From Diospyros lotus (Eukaryota > Streptophyta > Magnoliopsida > Ericales > Ebenaceae), in assembly GCF_014633365.1 (NCBI RefSeq), contig NC_068350.1:10393922-10457921 (forward strand): 64,000 bases of DNA. The letters are read 5' to 3'. The notes beneath the pieces were generated by a model. That model did not search any database, was not told the origin of the DNA, and saw only the letters and a list, made by a program, of their open reading frames with translations. The first letter of the stretch is position 1. Each line of letters begins with the position of its first letter. Of this stretch, positions 45,399 through 55,755 are shown piece after piece. The position numbers were made by a program, and so were the translations under genes.

Positions 45399-48371
45399 TT
45401 GTGGGGTGTTCTAAAAATGCCTTAAGTCATAAGCAAATCTCTTGTTGAATCTGAACTCCCTGGAGAATCTTCGAGACAGATGTCACTCGGGCCCTCTAGA
45501 AGGTCCCCCGAGATGGTCTAACCTTATTTGCATAAGTCCGGAAACTCCTTTAAAGTCTTTAAGACGAAGGATTCCCAATGGCCCCGAAGACCTCTTTGAG
45601 CCACCTGGAGATACTTATCGGGGCGTTTTGGCTTTGAAGACATCTCTAGGCCTTTTGGCCTCACCCGGTACATTCCTCAAAAGAGTCTAAAGACTCGATC
45701 GCGGGCCCCACCTAGTGTCTATAAATATGTGCCTCTCAAAATGATCTTTTTTAGACCTTCAAGAATCATTCGGACTGTAAGAACCCATATTTTTGTAACA
45801 TTGCCATGTAATTTAGGCAAGTTTAGAATACCGAAAAATTGGTTTGATAGTAGTTATACGTACCGAATCGATTGGAGGGAATGCCTCGGAGTGAAATTGT
45901 CTAAGAAAAATGATATGGTCTCGTTGAGCGTTTTGAGATAGGATTTATTGTATCGAGAGAAATCGGATCGGGAATAATTTTCGGTACAGTTAAAATATAG
46001 CTGTTAATTAGGCTGTAAAACTGAATTGTCGTAGGGGACTTTCGGGAAGTCACCGGAAGCCTGAAGGGGCTCTGATTTTTCGTAATGAGCAACCCTTCAG
46101 TGGTTTCAAGATGAAACGATAGCCCGGTAAGGATACTGAGACGAAATCATCTTTATCGAGTAGAATTATTAATTATGCATTTTCGATATTGGGATGCAAA
46201 TTAATTTGAGATTTAATGGCGTAATTGTAATTAGAGAATTGCGTGTGAGGCCATCTTTTTGGTCGAGATTTTGCTGCAAATTGGAAGATAATGGTAACAG
46301 GAATTTGAGGAAGATAATTGCAGCTGGATTTGAGGAAGATATGGCAGCAAAATTTAAGGGATTGAGTAATTAATATGATGTATAATATATATATATATGT
46401 ATTCGAATGGAATAGCGGCCAAGGCAGTGGAGACTATAAATTGGCAATGGTCTTGGTCGATTGAGAGGCATCAAAGCAACAAGAGAGAGAGAGAGAGCTG
46501 AAGCCACAGGAATGGCCAGAAGCAGCAAAGTTGTGGCCATGGTAGCCATGGCCGCGAGCTCTAGATGCCGGACAGCAAGGGGGCAATCGAGCAGCCAGCA
46601 ATCAGAGGTCGGCCGAGGCAGTGGTGCGCGATGGTGGTCGTGGAGGTAGCCGCAAGCTTCCAAGCGGCCATGGCCACGAGCTTCGTGGCCTGTTGCGAGG
46701 CAAGGGACCCTGCTGTGATGGCAGCTCGTGGCGGCGAGCGATGTAGCGGTCGGGGGAGGCGGCAATGGTCGACGAGGGAGGCAACAACGCGTTTCGAGAT
46801 CAGGACATGCATACCGAGGAAACCGAATATGCTAAGTTAAGGTAAGTAAAATTTTTTAGAAAATTCCAGAAATTCAAGAATATTATTTTATGAATTTTCA
46901 TAGTAAAATATTCGAGGAAATAATTGAGAAATATTTAGTTTGGATTTATTGAGAAAAAATAGGAAGAAATAGGGAGAAAAATAAAGAAAATCCAAGAAAT
47001 TATGGAAAAATAAGTTTTAATACTTATTTAAATAAATATGGTGATTATGATTCTTTGAGCTTAAAGTTGAAGAGACTTGTGCGAATTTTGAGGTTGGCAA
47101 GCAAATCGAGGCGATGCACGTATTTCGAGGCAAGGCACGAATATCGAGATAAGTGGTACTTCCTAATTGGATTTAGTTTTATAGAAAATGGTTGGTTGTG
47201 GATGATTTATGTTTCAAATCCCGATCTTTGGGGATGCTTTCATCATATTAACATACTTTGATACGTATCCATCACGTAGACTGCATACATGACATGTTAT
47301 AAAATGCATATGTACACGTTGATATCAATGATCACGCACATTGTGGCCGTAAGGAGTACGAACTGGCACCGCTGCTTTACGAAGGGTGCACCCATACACC
47401 CCGATTTTGAAAGAGGTGGCCGCAAAAATGGTGAGTAGCATGAAGGGGTGCAGTTAACCCTTACGATGAGTAAGACATTGCATTCATGCACGAAATATGT
47501 TTTCTGTACCCTTACTTAGATGATTCATCATCTAACTTGGGTTTTGCCCCTAGAATATTCAAACGTTCCAGATGGAGATTGTAGCAGATACGAGGATAAA
47601 TGAGACATGAAATAACACTTAGCAGAGTGCATGAGAAATGAAATTTATGTTATATAGCCCATGTATTTAAGTTCTGCTACTTTGAATTCTGAATGTTTTA
47701 AAGAATAATGATGTATAATCTTATTCAGGGTTAATGTTAGTTGATAACTTATGCTATGTATTAAGTTATGTTGAGGAACGATGATTGATTTATGATCAAT
47801 GTTAAGATATCAGGTTCGATCTTTACTTCCACATTTGATGTATATAATGATTTTCTTTCGAGATAAATGAATGGGAATTCTAGGATGGATTCGAGGAATG
47901 ATGTGATTTAGGATTAGTTTGAAAGGAAAAAAATTTATTGTCCCAGAATTGTCCCAATTTATGACGCGCTCGAGAAAGCGGGGCGTTACATGGACTCTAC
48001 CATTTCCCTTTCTAAGACCCATCAACCATTACCCTACTTTTCGAGACATTGGAATACATCTTAAGACACCCATTGAATATACATTTGCATACTTTTGCAC
48101 ATACATCTCTAATTTTTGTTTGACTTAGGCATTAGAGGGCTCGCGTGGGGGAGTCTCTACGTGTACTTTTCTAACTTCCTTTGTGTTCGCAAACCAAGGT
48201 AAGAGCAATTCTTTGAAGACCCTTCAGGGTTAGCCTGAAACCTCTACTCCCCAAAGACTTTTCTGGGCTAGCAACCCTGAAGGCCACAAAGACCCCATTC
48301 GGGCTCTTGAAACACCTGCCTTCTAGGATTGAGGATTTGATCTAGACTCGATTGACCTCGCCTACAACATC
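45399..48371 (+). other. Possible older LTR-like sequence split by a solo LTR
   Basis: Around the solo LTR 45776-47990 the sequence has LTR-like traits: TGTTGTGGGG near 45399, 'ctataaatatg' (45719-45729) resembling a TATA box, and downstream 'gacttaggcattagagggctcgcgtgggg' (48122-48150) resembling an LTR R-U5 region. No TSD was found and the ends are uncertain. It could be simple intergenic sequence. Confidence 0.3.
45776..47990 (+). mobile_element. Solo LTR, Ty3/gypsy-like, with TSD
   Basis: Begins TGTAAGAACCC and ends GGGGCGTTACA. Flanks CGGAC (45771-45775) and TGGAC (47991-47995) match except for one C-to-T. Length 2215 bp with no internal coding domains. Open frames on both strands at 46370-46840 lie in a GC-rich part of the LTR and have no recognisable motif. 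Terminal motifs are like those at 4252 and 9813. Confidence 0.85.
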
Positions 48372-48697
48372 TCAAACCCTCAGTTGCTGTGAAGGATTTT
48401 TCTTTACCTGATTGTAAGACAAATAAATTTAATTGTTATAGTTTGATAACATCACACATATACTATATATGTATTACATACATGTGTATGTATGCTTACA
48501 AATAAATGTATGTATGTATAAATATTTTAACAAATACACATGAGAATAAGATAATTTTAAAAATATGTAATTAAATATTGCAATTTAAAAATATAAAAAT
48601 TTAATTTTATAGTAAATATTTATGCAATTAATCTAGATATAGTCCACATTATAGATAGATGTGGATTCAAACAAATTTAAATCTTATGAATCTAATC
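47996..48697. other. No gene; right part of the possible old LTR, then AT-rich DNA
   Basis: No coding region is recognised. AT-rich 'tatgtatg' words occur at 48460-48520. The hAT left TSD ends the stretch. Confidence 0.5.
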
Positions 48698-48836
48698 TAG
48701 AGTTGGCAAATGGGTCGGACGGTCCATGGGCCTGCCCAGCCCAGCCCGAAGAATGAGGGCTATACCAAGGCAGTGCTTTGTCGCCGGTAGCTTGGCTTGG
48801 CTCAACCCACCAAAATGGCCCAGCCCGACAAAATTC

Positions 48837-50620
48837 TGATCACTTTGAATTTTCATAGTATCCAATAAGATTTTCAAGCATTTTCTAGGCTCTCATGATT
48901 CAACCCTCTACTTGAATTTGATGGCAGGGAATATAGCAAGGAACCATGGCATCAAGTTGATGGCTTTTGTAGTGATTTTGATCACTTTGAAATTCAAAGT
49001 TTGAATTTTCATAGTATCCAATAAGATTTTCAATCATTTTCTAGACTCCCATGATTCAACCCCCATTTGAATTTGATGGTAGGAAATATAGCAGGGAACC
49101 ATGGCATCAACTTGATGGCTTTTGCAGTGATTCTGATCACTTTGAAATTCAAAGTTTGAATTTTTAGTCACTACAAAAAAATCAGCATTTAGCGGCGATT
49201 TTTTTTTGCATTTTGCAGCGATTTTTTTGGATTTTGTGGCTGTTAAAGTAATTTAGTGGCAATTTTGAAAACCGACGTTATATCAAGCGTTGCGAAACAT
49301 TTAGCGACGGTTTTCAGCAACCGCATGAGTAACCGCCGCAAACTAAGTGATTTAGCAGTAATTTTTAAAATATTTAGCGGCTGTGTTAGAAACAGCTACA
49401 AAACAATCGCAAAATATTTAATTTGCAAAAAATTCAAAATTTTAGAATTTTAGCGACAATTTTAAAACCAACCGCCGCTATTTACCACACCAGTGCACAA
49501 GTAAACGACAATGTTGAGTGCCCGACCACGGACCCACATGCTTGCGCCTGGCCCTAGCCTCTCTCTTTCCTAGATTGGAACCCACAACCTCTTGTACGCG
49601 AGAAACCATCTGATATGTGAAGTCTTCTTATTAAATATTCATGCATATAAATTATATACTAAACCAATCCCATTTTTCAGAATTATATTCTATATTTTTT
49701 AATATAAATTAAAAATAAATTAAAAAATATAAATTAATGGATTATTTTTTAAAAGGATAATGGAATAAATTTTAAATAAATTAATTAGGTTAGATTAAAT
49801 AAATTAATTGATTAAAAAATAAAATGAAGATTTTATATATTTTTTTAAAATTTTATTTTAAAATTATTAAAATTTTGCTGTATGTTTTTTTATTTTTTTA
49901 AAATTAAATTTTTAATAAATTTTTATTTTTTAATTATTTAATTATTTTTGAATTTAGCGGCGATTTCTAAAAATAACTGCTAAATTGATTAAAAAATTAT
50001 ATTTTGTGACGGTTTTAAAAATTGCAGCAAATATTAATTTTATTTTTATTTAATTATTTTTTAAATTTAGTGACGGTTTCTAAAAGTCGCCACTAAATTG
50101 ATTAAAAAAATTGTATTTTGCGACGATTTTTTAAAATTGTCGTAAATATTAATTTAATTATTTAATTTTATTTGAAAATAGCCATAGTTTTTCTAAAATC
50201 GTCGAAAATTTTAATTTAATTTTTTAATTAATTATTTATTTTTTGAATTTAGCGACGATTTTTTGAAAATTGCCACTAAATGTTAAAAAAAACCGCCGCA
50301 AAAAACGTATTTTGTGGCGGTTTTAGAAACTGCTGTAAAAAAACCTATGTGAAAAATCAATTTTTTTATAATGTATCTAATAAGATTTTCAAGCATTTTC
50401 TAGTCTCCCATGATTCAACCCCAACTTGAATTTGACAACAGAGAATATGGCAAGGAACCATGGCATTAAATTGATGGCTTTTGTAGTGATTTTGATCACT
50501 TGAAAATTCAAAGTTTAAATTTTCATAATATCCGATAAGATTTTCAAGCATTTTCTAGGCTCCCATGATTCAACCCTTATTTGAACTTGATGGTAGGAAA
50601 TATGGTAGGGAATTTGAAAT
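48837..50620. repeat. Four tandem repeats of about 140-158 bp in the hAT left arm
   Basis: Units begin 'gatcacttt-aaattcaaagtttgaattttcatagtatcc' at about 48838, 48979, 49135 and 50494, and share 'aagattttcaagcattttctag' and 'gaaccatggcat-aa-ttgatggc'. The third unit is interrupted by the element at 49169-50373. Confidence 0.85.
49169..50373. mobile_element. Non-autonomous CACTA-like element, 1205 bp
   Basis: Left end CACTACAAAAAAATCAGC; the complement of the right end is CATTATAAAAAAATTGAT. The interior repeats 'ttagcggcgatttt', 'gcgacggtttt' and their complements, a subterminal pattern of small CACTA elements. It splits one hAT tandem repeat; neighbouring units give the empty-site sequence. 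The 3-bp TSD is not clear. No coding sequence. Confidence 0.75.
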
Positions 50621-50930
50621 GGGGGAATCAAATTGAAATTTTAAATTGAGAAAGTTGCAGGAATCATTTCATATTGCAAACGTTCAAATGTTTGCGTCTC
50701 TATATAAGCGATTATTGAAGTTGTTCAATTACAAAAATTGCTTTTACTATTTTACTCTCTTGCTGATACACTATTTTATAAGTTGTCATGCTCTGTTACT
50801 ATTTTGTTAATTACTATACTTTCTAGTGTTTCAATATTTTTGATTGGTTTCATTACTCTACATTTACAACCATGTCTTCCATTTGTCGCTTCCTCATTAC
50901 TCACATAAATAATTCTCGCAGTGCTTTTTC

Positions 50931-53062
50931 CATGGAGCCCCCTAGAGCCAATACATCTTCTGCAAACCCCCAACGACCTTCTATTTCATCCCCAATGAGA
51001 CCACTCCCCCATGATTTTTTTAACGATTGGAGTGGCAGTCAATGAGCATGGTCACACCCATCATTTACTGAATTAGAAACATAACCTCCCAAATCACAAG
51101 ATTCTAATATGCAAATGTTTGTTAACCCCCCATCTCTACCAATTGAGCAACCCTCACCAAATGAGGGTCATACATCCTCAAAACAATTGAATGAGGATCC
51201 ATTCAGCTCACAAAGCAACTCCAAGCGACAAAGAACTAATAATGTGTTCGCAGGTGTTCGAGATCATTAATATAGTTAGGAAGAGTCAAATAACTTTATG
51301 TAAATTTTGCAAAAAAAGACTACTCATGCCAACCAGGGGGTGGGACTGGACACTTGATGAGACATGCCTTAAAATATGATAATGGCGACCTGGACGCCAC
51401 TCCGACACAATTGCAATAAGATAATGGTTTGATTTTTGATATAGTGGAGAACTTGATAAATCTAGTTTAACAAAACTAATAATTAAAACTGAATCTTCTT
51501 TTTTATTTGGGGAGAACGCAATGTTTAAATGGTATTGTAAAAATGCATTACAACCTGCAGCTAGGGTTTTTCACAAAAGACTATAAAAAATGAAGCGATG
51601 AGGGTATATCTAGAATATTTAGAACAATTGAAAAATATATTTAATGCATTTAATTGAAGGATGACATTAACGTCAAACATTTGGTATGATGTTATGACAA
51701 ATAACTACTATATATGTGTCACCATACATTGGATTGATGAATAATGAAAAATTCAAAAAATAATAATAATAATTTGATTCATAGAATTAGTAGAATAACA
51801 TAGAGGTAATTTAATTGCAAGTAAAATTAGAGAGAACAGTTATAATAATAATATTAGTGATAAAATAATGACAATCTCATTTGATAATGCGAGTAATAAT
51901 AGCTCTGCCATTAAACGACTAAAACGCAAACTTCCATTAATTTTAGATGGACAATTATTTCACAATAGACGTGCATGTCATATTTTAAACTTATGTGTAC
52001 AGGATGATTTACAAGTATATAATGAAACATTAGCTAAAATAAGGGGTGTTTTGACTTTAATTCAATGTAGTGAATCCCGTTCCCGAGAGTGGAAACAACT
52101 TGTTAATGGATTTGGCTTACCATATAAAAGATTTCCAACATATGTTCAAAGTAGGTGGAATTCAACTTATTTGTTGTTACAAAAAACTAAATCATATAGA
52201 CAACAATTTGAATTATTTTTTAATAGGAAAATGGTAGAAGCATGGCAACTAAGGGATAGTGATTGAGAATAACTAAATGTTATTATGTATATATTAGAAA
52301 CATTTTATAGTGCAACAAAAAAAATTTCTGGTTGTAAATATCCTACCAAACATATTTTTATTTTTGAAATCTTTCCTATTGTTAGTTGTTTTGCAGAGCA
52401 TAAGGATTCAAAAAAAAAAAAAAAAAAAGAAGAAGAAAATATTAGACTAATATACCGCTATTATATCTTATGGTAGCTGTAATAGATCCCACACAAAAGT
52501 GGAAAGGTGTTGAATATTTTTTGGAGTTTTACAAAACGACTATGGGGTTGACACACAAGAAATAAAATAAAAGTTTGAAATTTAATTTTTGAAATGTATA
52601 ATTTACATGAGTTCTGTCTTGGTAATAAACTAAGTAGTGAAAATTCTTCTTCATAAGGACTTCTAAGGGATTCTTAAAATAGGGGTGGTCCATATACCTC
52701 AAATTGAAAAAATCAAAGGGCGGTCCACAAACATCTAGTAGGTTTAATGAACTTGAATTCTATATAAATAGGAGATATTTATTTTTTGATGACCAAATTA
52801 ATACATTTGATATTTTGTCATGGTGGCGTCAAAATCAACACACGTATTCGGTGTTGGCTGCCATGGCCCGACATTTACTAACCCTCCCAGTGTTCGCAGT
52901 GTCATCGAAATCAACTTTTTCTGAAGAAAATAAGGTGTTCAACCCAAAGAGATCGAGATTGTAACATACGATACTAGAAATGTGTATATGTTTTAAGGAT
53001 TGGTTGGATACTGAATTTGACGAACAAGAGATAGATTTGTATAATGAATCTACTGAATCATA
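50931..53062 (+). pseudogene. hAT transposase with BED finger and dimerisation domain, broken
   Basis: Seen: ATG 50931 (MEPPRANTSSANPQRP...) leads through stops to a BED zinc-finger relic near 51290-51375 (CKFCKK, then in another frame GGGTGHLMRHALKY). The frame 51868-52266 carries ISFDNASNNSSAIKRLKRKL, RRACHILNLCVQDDL and TYVQSRWNSTYLLLQKTKSY, the RNase-H-like core. A piece at 52480-52560 reads IDPTQKWKGVEYF. The hAT dimerisation domain follows (52735-52963) with NTFDILSWWRQN, VLAAMARHLLTLPV and STFSEENKVFNPKRS, ending near CFKDWLD (52987-53008). Stops, frameshifts and a poly-A insertion (52410-52428) disable it. It would have catalysed cut-and-paste movement with 8-bp duplications. Confidence 0.87.
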
Positions 53063-53746
53063 ACATAATAATAGTGCAAGGCCATCCATAGCACAATGAT
53101 ATTTCCTTTTAAAGGGAATACGCCCAACAATTATTAGTTTGAGATTTTTTATGTATTTTAATAGTAAATTATTTTCTCGTATTTTAGATTTTATTATTTT
53201 TTCTTCAAATCATACTAACTTAAGTATCGAAGTCTTATAGGTACTTGTACCGTTTGAAGGAATCAAGGAGATTGGGCAACACTTAAAAAATATTTAATAA
53301 CTTATTATTTATTTTCATATTAATATATGTTTGTTATTGAAACCACTTAAACATTGGAATGCCCTCGAAGACAACCCCAAGAGTAGTTTTTTGCAGCCTG
53401 CCCATATTTTTAGCATATGAAGGAGTTGGATGCTTTTCAAAGAGATGAATATTGAAAAATACAAAATCGACAATCACTTGTAATTATTTATAAATATATT
53501 TTGAAAAATATTTATTACATTTAAGAAAAAAATAAAAAAATATTTAAAAATCAATGGCCCACAACCCGTCCTGCCTTGGTTCATATATTAAGGGGCTTAG
53601 GGCCATGCTAGGTCCCCAATTCCCGTTGCTCGGCTTGACCCATCTCTCTTGTAGATTAAATTTGACTTCACCCACCAAATGAGTGAGTTAAGCAAGAGGC
53701 AAGTTAGATCGGCCCGACCTACCCATTTGTCAACTCTAATTTAATT

Positions 53747-54366
53747 TATTGGCCAGGGTCTATAGTTAAGTGGTTTGTTTATATAGAAATTTAGTTTTTT
53801 TAAGAATGAAATTCAAACATATTTGTTCATATTAATTATACATATATAATTAAAAATTTACCACCACATGACACTTCAGCCCCTGACTCGAATAGGCAAT
53901 GGGCAGTGCCATTGTGTCTTATGCATAGGATATTGTCCCATGCGCTGGCACTCCCACAGCCGTCGATCTGAAACGGAACAGATCACGAAAATAAAACACG
54001 CTGGTGCCACGCCAGCACGCACGACTAACTCCCACTGGCGCTTACAATTTTTTTCCAGAAACTTCGAGGAACTCGTGGCTCACAATATAATAGTGCTCAA
54101 GAGGACCTGAAGATAACACGTGTTTTCCTTGGACCATCCGCCATCCTACGTGGCACGTACGAAAAGCTTGGAAATGATACGCTCATTTTTTTACGCCATT
54201 TTTCTTAGGAGTAAATCATAAAACAAATAGTCGGTTGCTTCCATATGCTTCCGGAAGCAACTCGAAAGCCAAGCCAGAAAGGAGGAGCCGTGAGGTATCG
54301 GAAAGTGAAGCGGATTTCGGAGATCTCTGGTTTTGCTGGTCCCGGTTTCGGTGATCTGAGAAAGCA
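53747..54366 (+). promoter_or_regulatory. Upstream region of the RCC1-like gene
   Basis: No other gene is recognised between the hAT right end and the ATG. From about 53870 base composition becomes more GC-rich, as in a promoter and 5' untranslated region. It includes CACGTG-like words ('aacacgtgtt', 54116-54125) and no convincing TATA box. Minus-strand open frames at 54191-54554 are shadows of exon 1 and the leader. Confidence 0.45.
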
Positions 54367-54559
54367 ATGAATGGAAGTGGAAAGGAAGAGAATATGGAGA
54401 AGGCCAACGAGGCTGTGGTGTTGATGTGGGGATATCTTCCCGGAGCTTCGCCGCAGCGATCGCCGCTGCTTTCGCCTGCGTCCGTGCGGTTTCCGGCGAC
54501 TGGTGATTCATGGAAGGACGTCTGTGGTGGTGGATGTGGATTCGCCATGGCCATTTCAG
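54367..54559 (+). CDS. RCC1/UVR8-like family protein, exon 1 (gene continues beyond the window)
   Basis: ATG 54367 gives 64 codons plus one base, reading MNGSGKEENMEKANEAV, VLMWGYLPGASPQRSPLLSP, then DSWKDVCGGGCGFAMAIS, followed by the donor gtaatt (54560). 'MWGYLPGA-PQRSPLLSP' and 'SWKDV-GGGCGFAMA' open a plant RCC1-repeat family (Arabidopsis At3g53830-like from memory) whose next exon would continue ESGKLITWGS. RCC1 repeats form a beta-propeller; members act as chromatin, GEF-like or photoreceptor proteins, and the role of this one is not known from sequence. No exon 2 appears before 64000, so intron 1 exceeds 9.4 kb, most of it retrotransposons. No disabling change is seen in the exon. Confidence 0.85.
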
Positions 54560-55527
54560 GTAATTCTCCGATAGTTGAGTTGTTCCCTTTTGTATTATTC
54601 TTCTCTGTTTTGTTAAATCTGGGTTATTAACGGAACTCTTGGCTTGAGATGTTTAAATCTTCTTTGGTTTGTTTCTTTTCAGTGTTTGCCTGTAAAGAAA
54701 GCTTTTTTCTCTACTAGAACTGATGTAGCATTTCGTTAAATTTGGTTATTGATTCAATAAAGCTTGATATCGTCTCAGATCTGTCCTGCATCTGTTTGGT
54801 TCGTAAAAGTAGTTTACTGAGCTGTAGAAAGCGAGAGAACGTAGACGTGAACTTCATTTATTCTCTTTATTTTTTCTTTCCACTTTTGCATATTGTCTAG
54901 CCTGGCTGGGGTTAAAGATACACTGTTTTCTCTGGAATTCAGCGGGCACATCATTTTCTTGTCAAGTCCAAAATTACGTTTGGCTGCTGAGAAACAGTAG
55001 GAAAAGGAAAGAAATAGAGAATATAATGCAGGTTGAAGCGGCAATTTTCTGGAGGAAATTTCTTGATTTTTTTCCGAGTGTAAGGATTTATCTTGCATGA
55101 TTATAGTAAGTGATGCGGTCACCAATCAAGACTCGGCCCAAGTCTCACCCAACCAAACCGGAACAGTATCATCAGAATAGTAGCGTCATAATAGTATTTT
55201 AATACTTCATATGTTTTAAGATTCTACTTGATTTAGGATTCTACTTCATATTTTTATTTGATTTAGGATTCTACTTCATGTTTGATTAGGGTTTTATTTT
55301 TATTAGGATTCTAGTTGGATTTTGTTTACAAATATTAGATGGATTTATATTAGCCAAATACTATAAATATGCCTAGGATCTAGAGTTTGTAATCAAGTTT
55401 TTTTTAATCAAATTTCAGCAACCTATTTGGGTTTTCTTAGCAAAATAGTCTTGTTTTTGCGTCTTCTTGAAAGCCAAGTTTCGGCCACTGAAGTTTACTC
55501 TTTCAAAGGTTTATCTTGGTATGTTTT

Positions 55528-55748
55528 TCTTAGAAATAATCAAGGATAATATAGCTTGATTGATTCAACTAAGCAAGAACAACATCCTTTTTAAAGAGAG
55601 GATTATGAACAAAAAAGGAAAGAAATAAACTAAATATAGACAGCATCCTAATTTACTTCTTTTACTTACTATATTTACATAAAACATAAATCTTAGAATA
55701 TTCTAGGATCAAAGCCAAATCTTACTTAATTTGAGCATATTTCCAGCA
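55528..55748 (-). repeat. Copia 3' LTR (minus strand)
   Basis: 221 bp; on the minus strand it starts TGCTGGAAATATGCTC and ends ATTATTTCTAAGA. The other LTR is 233 bp; differences include G-to-A changes at its first bases and small indels. Confidence 0.88.
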
Positions 55749-55755
55749 CTCCCCC

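Larger units (their letters stand above)
48698..53738 (+). mobile_element. hAT (Ac/Tam3) transposon, about 5.0 kb, decayed
   Basis: Left end TAGAGTTGGCAAATGGGTCGG; the complement of the right end reads TAGAGTTGACAAATGGGTAGG. The flanks ATCTAATC (48690-48697) and ATTTAATT (53739-53746) are 8 bp and match at 6 positions; both differences are C versus T. GC-rich 'cagcccagcccg'-type words lie just inside both ends. It carries a broken hAT transposase (50931-53062), four subterminal tandem repeats and a nested CACTA-like element. Confidence 0.9.

Noticed and set aside
46370..46840. Open frames of 60-131 codons on both strands
   Set aside because: They are in the GC-rich part of the solo LTR at 45776-47990, mutually antisense, with no recognisable domain.
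48837..50620. Regularly spaced repeats, considered as a CRISPR-like array
   Set aside because: Units are 140-158 bp, similar throughout their length, and lie in a plant hAT element. There are no short repeats with unique spacers.
54191..54554. Minus-strand open frames of 106 and 112 codons
   Set aside because: They are antisense shadows of the RCC1-like exon 1 and its leader, where the plus-strand protein is clearly recognisable.
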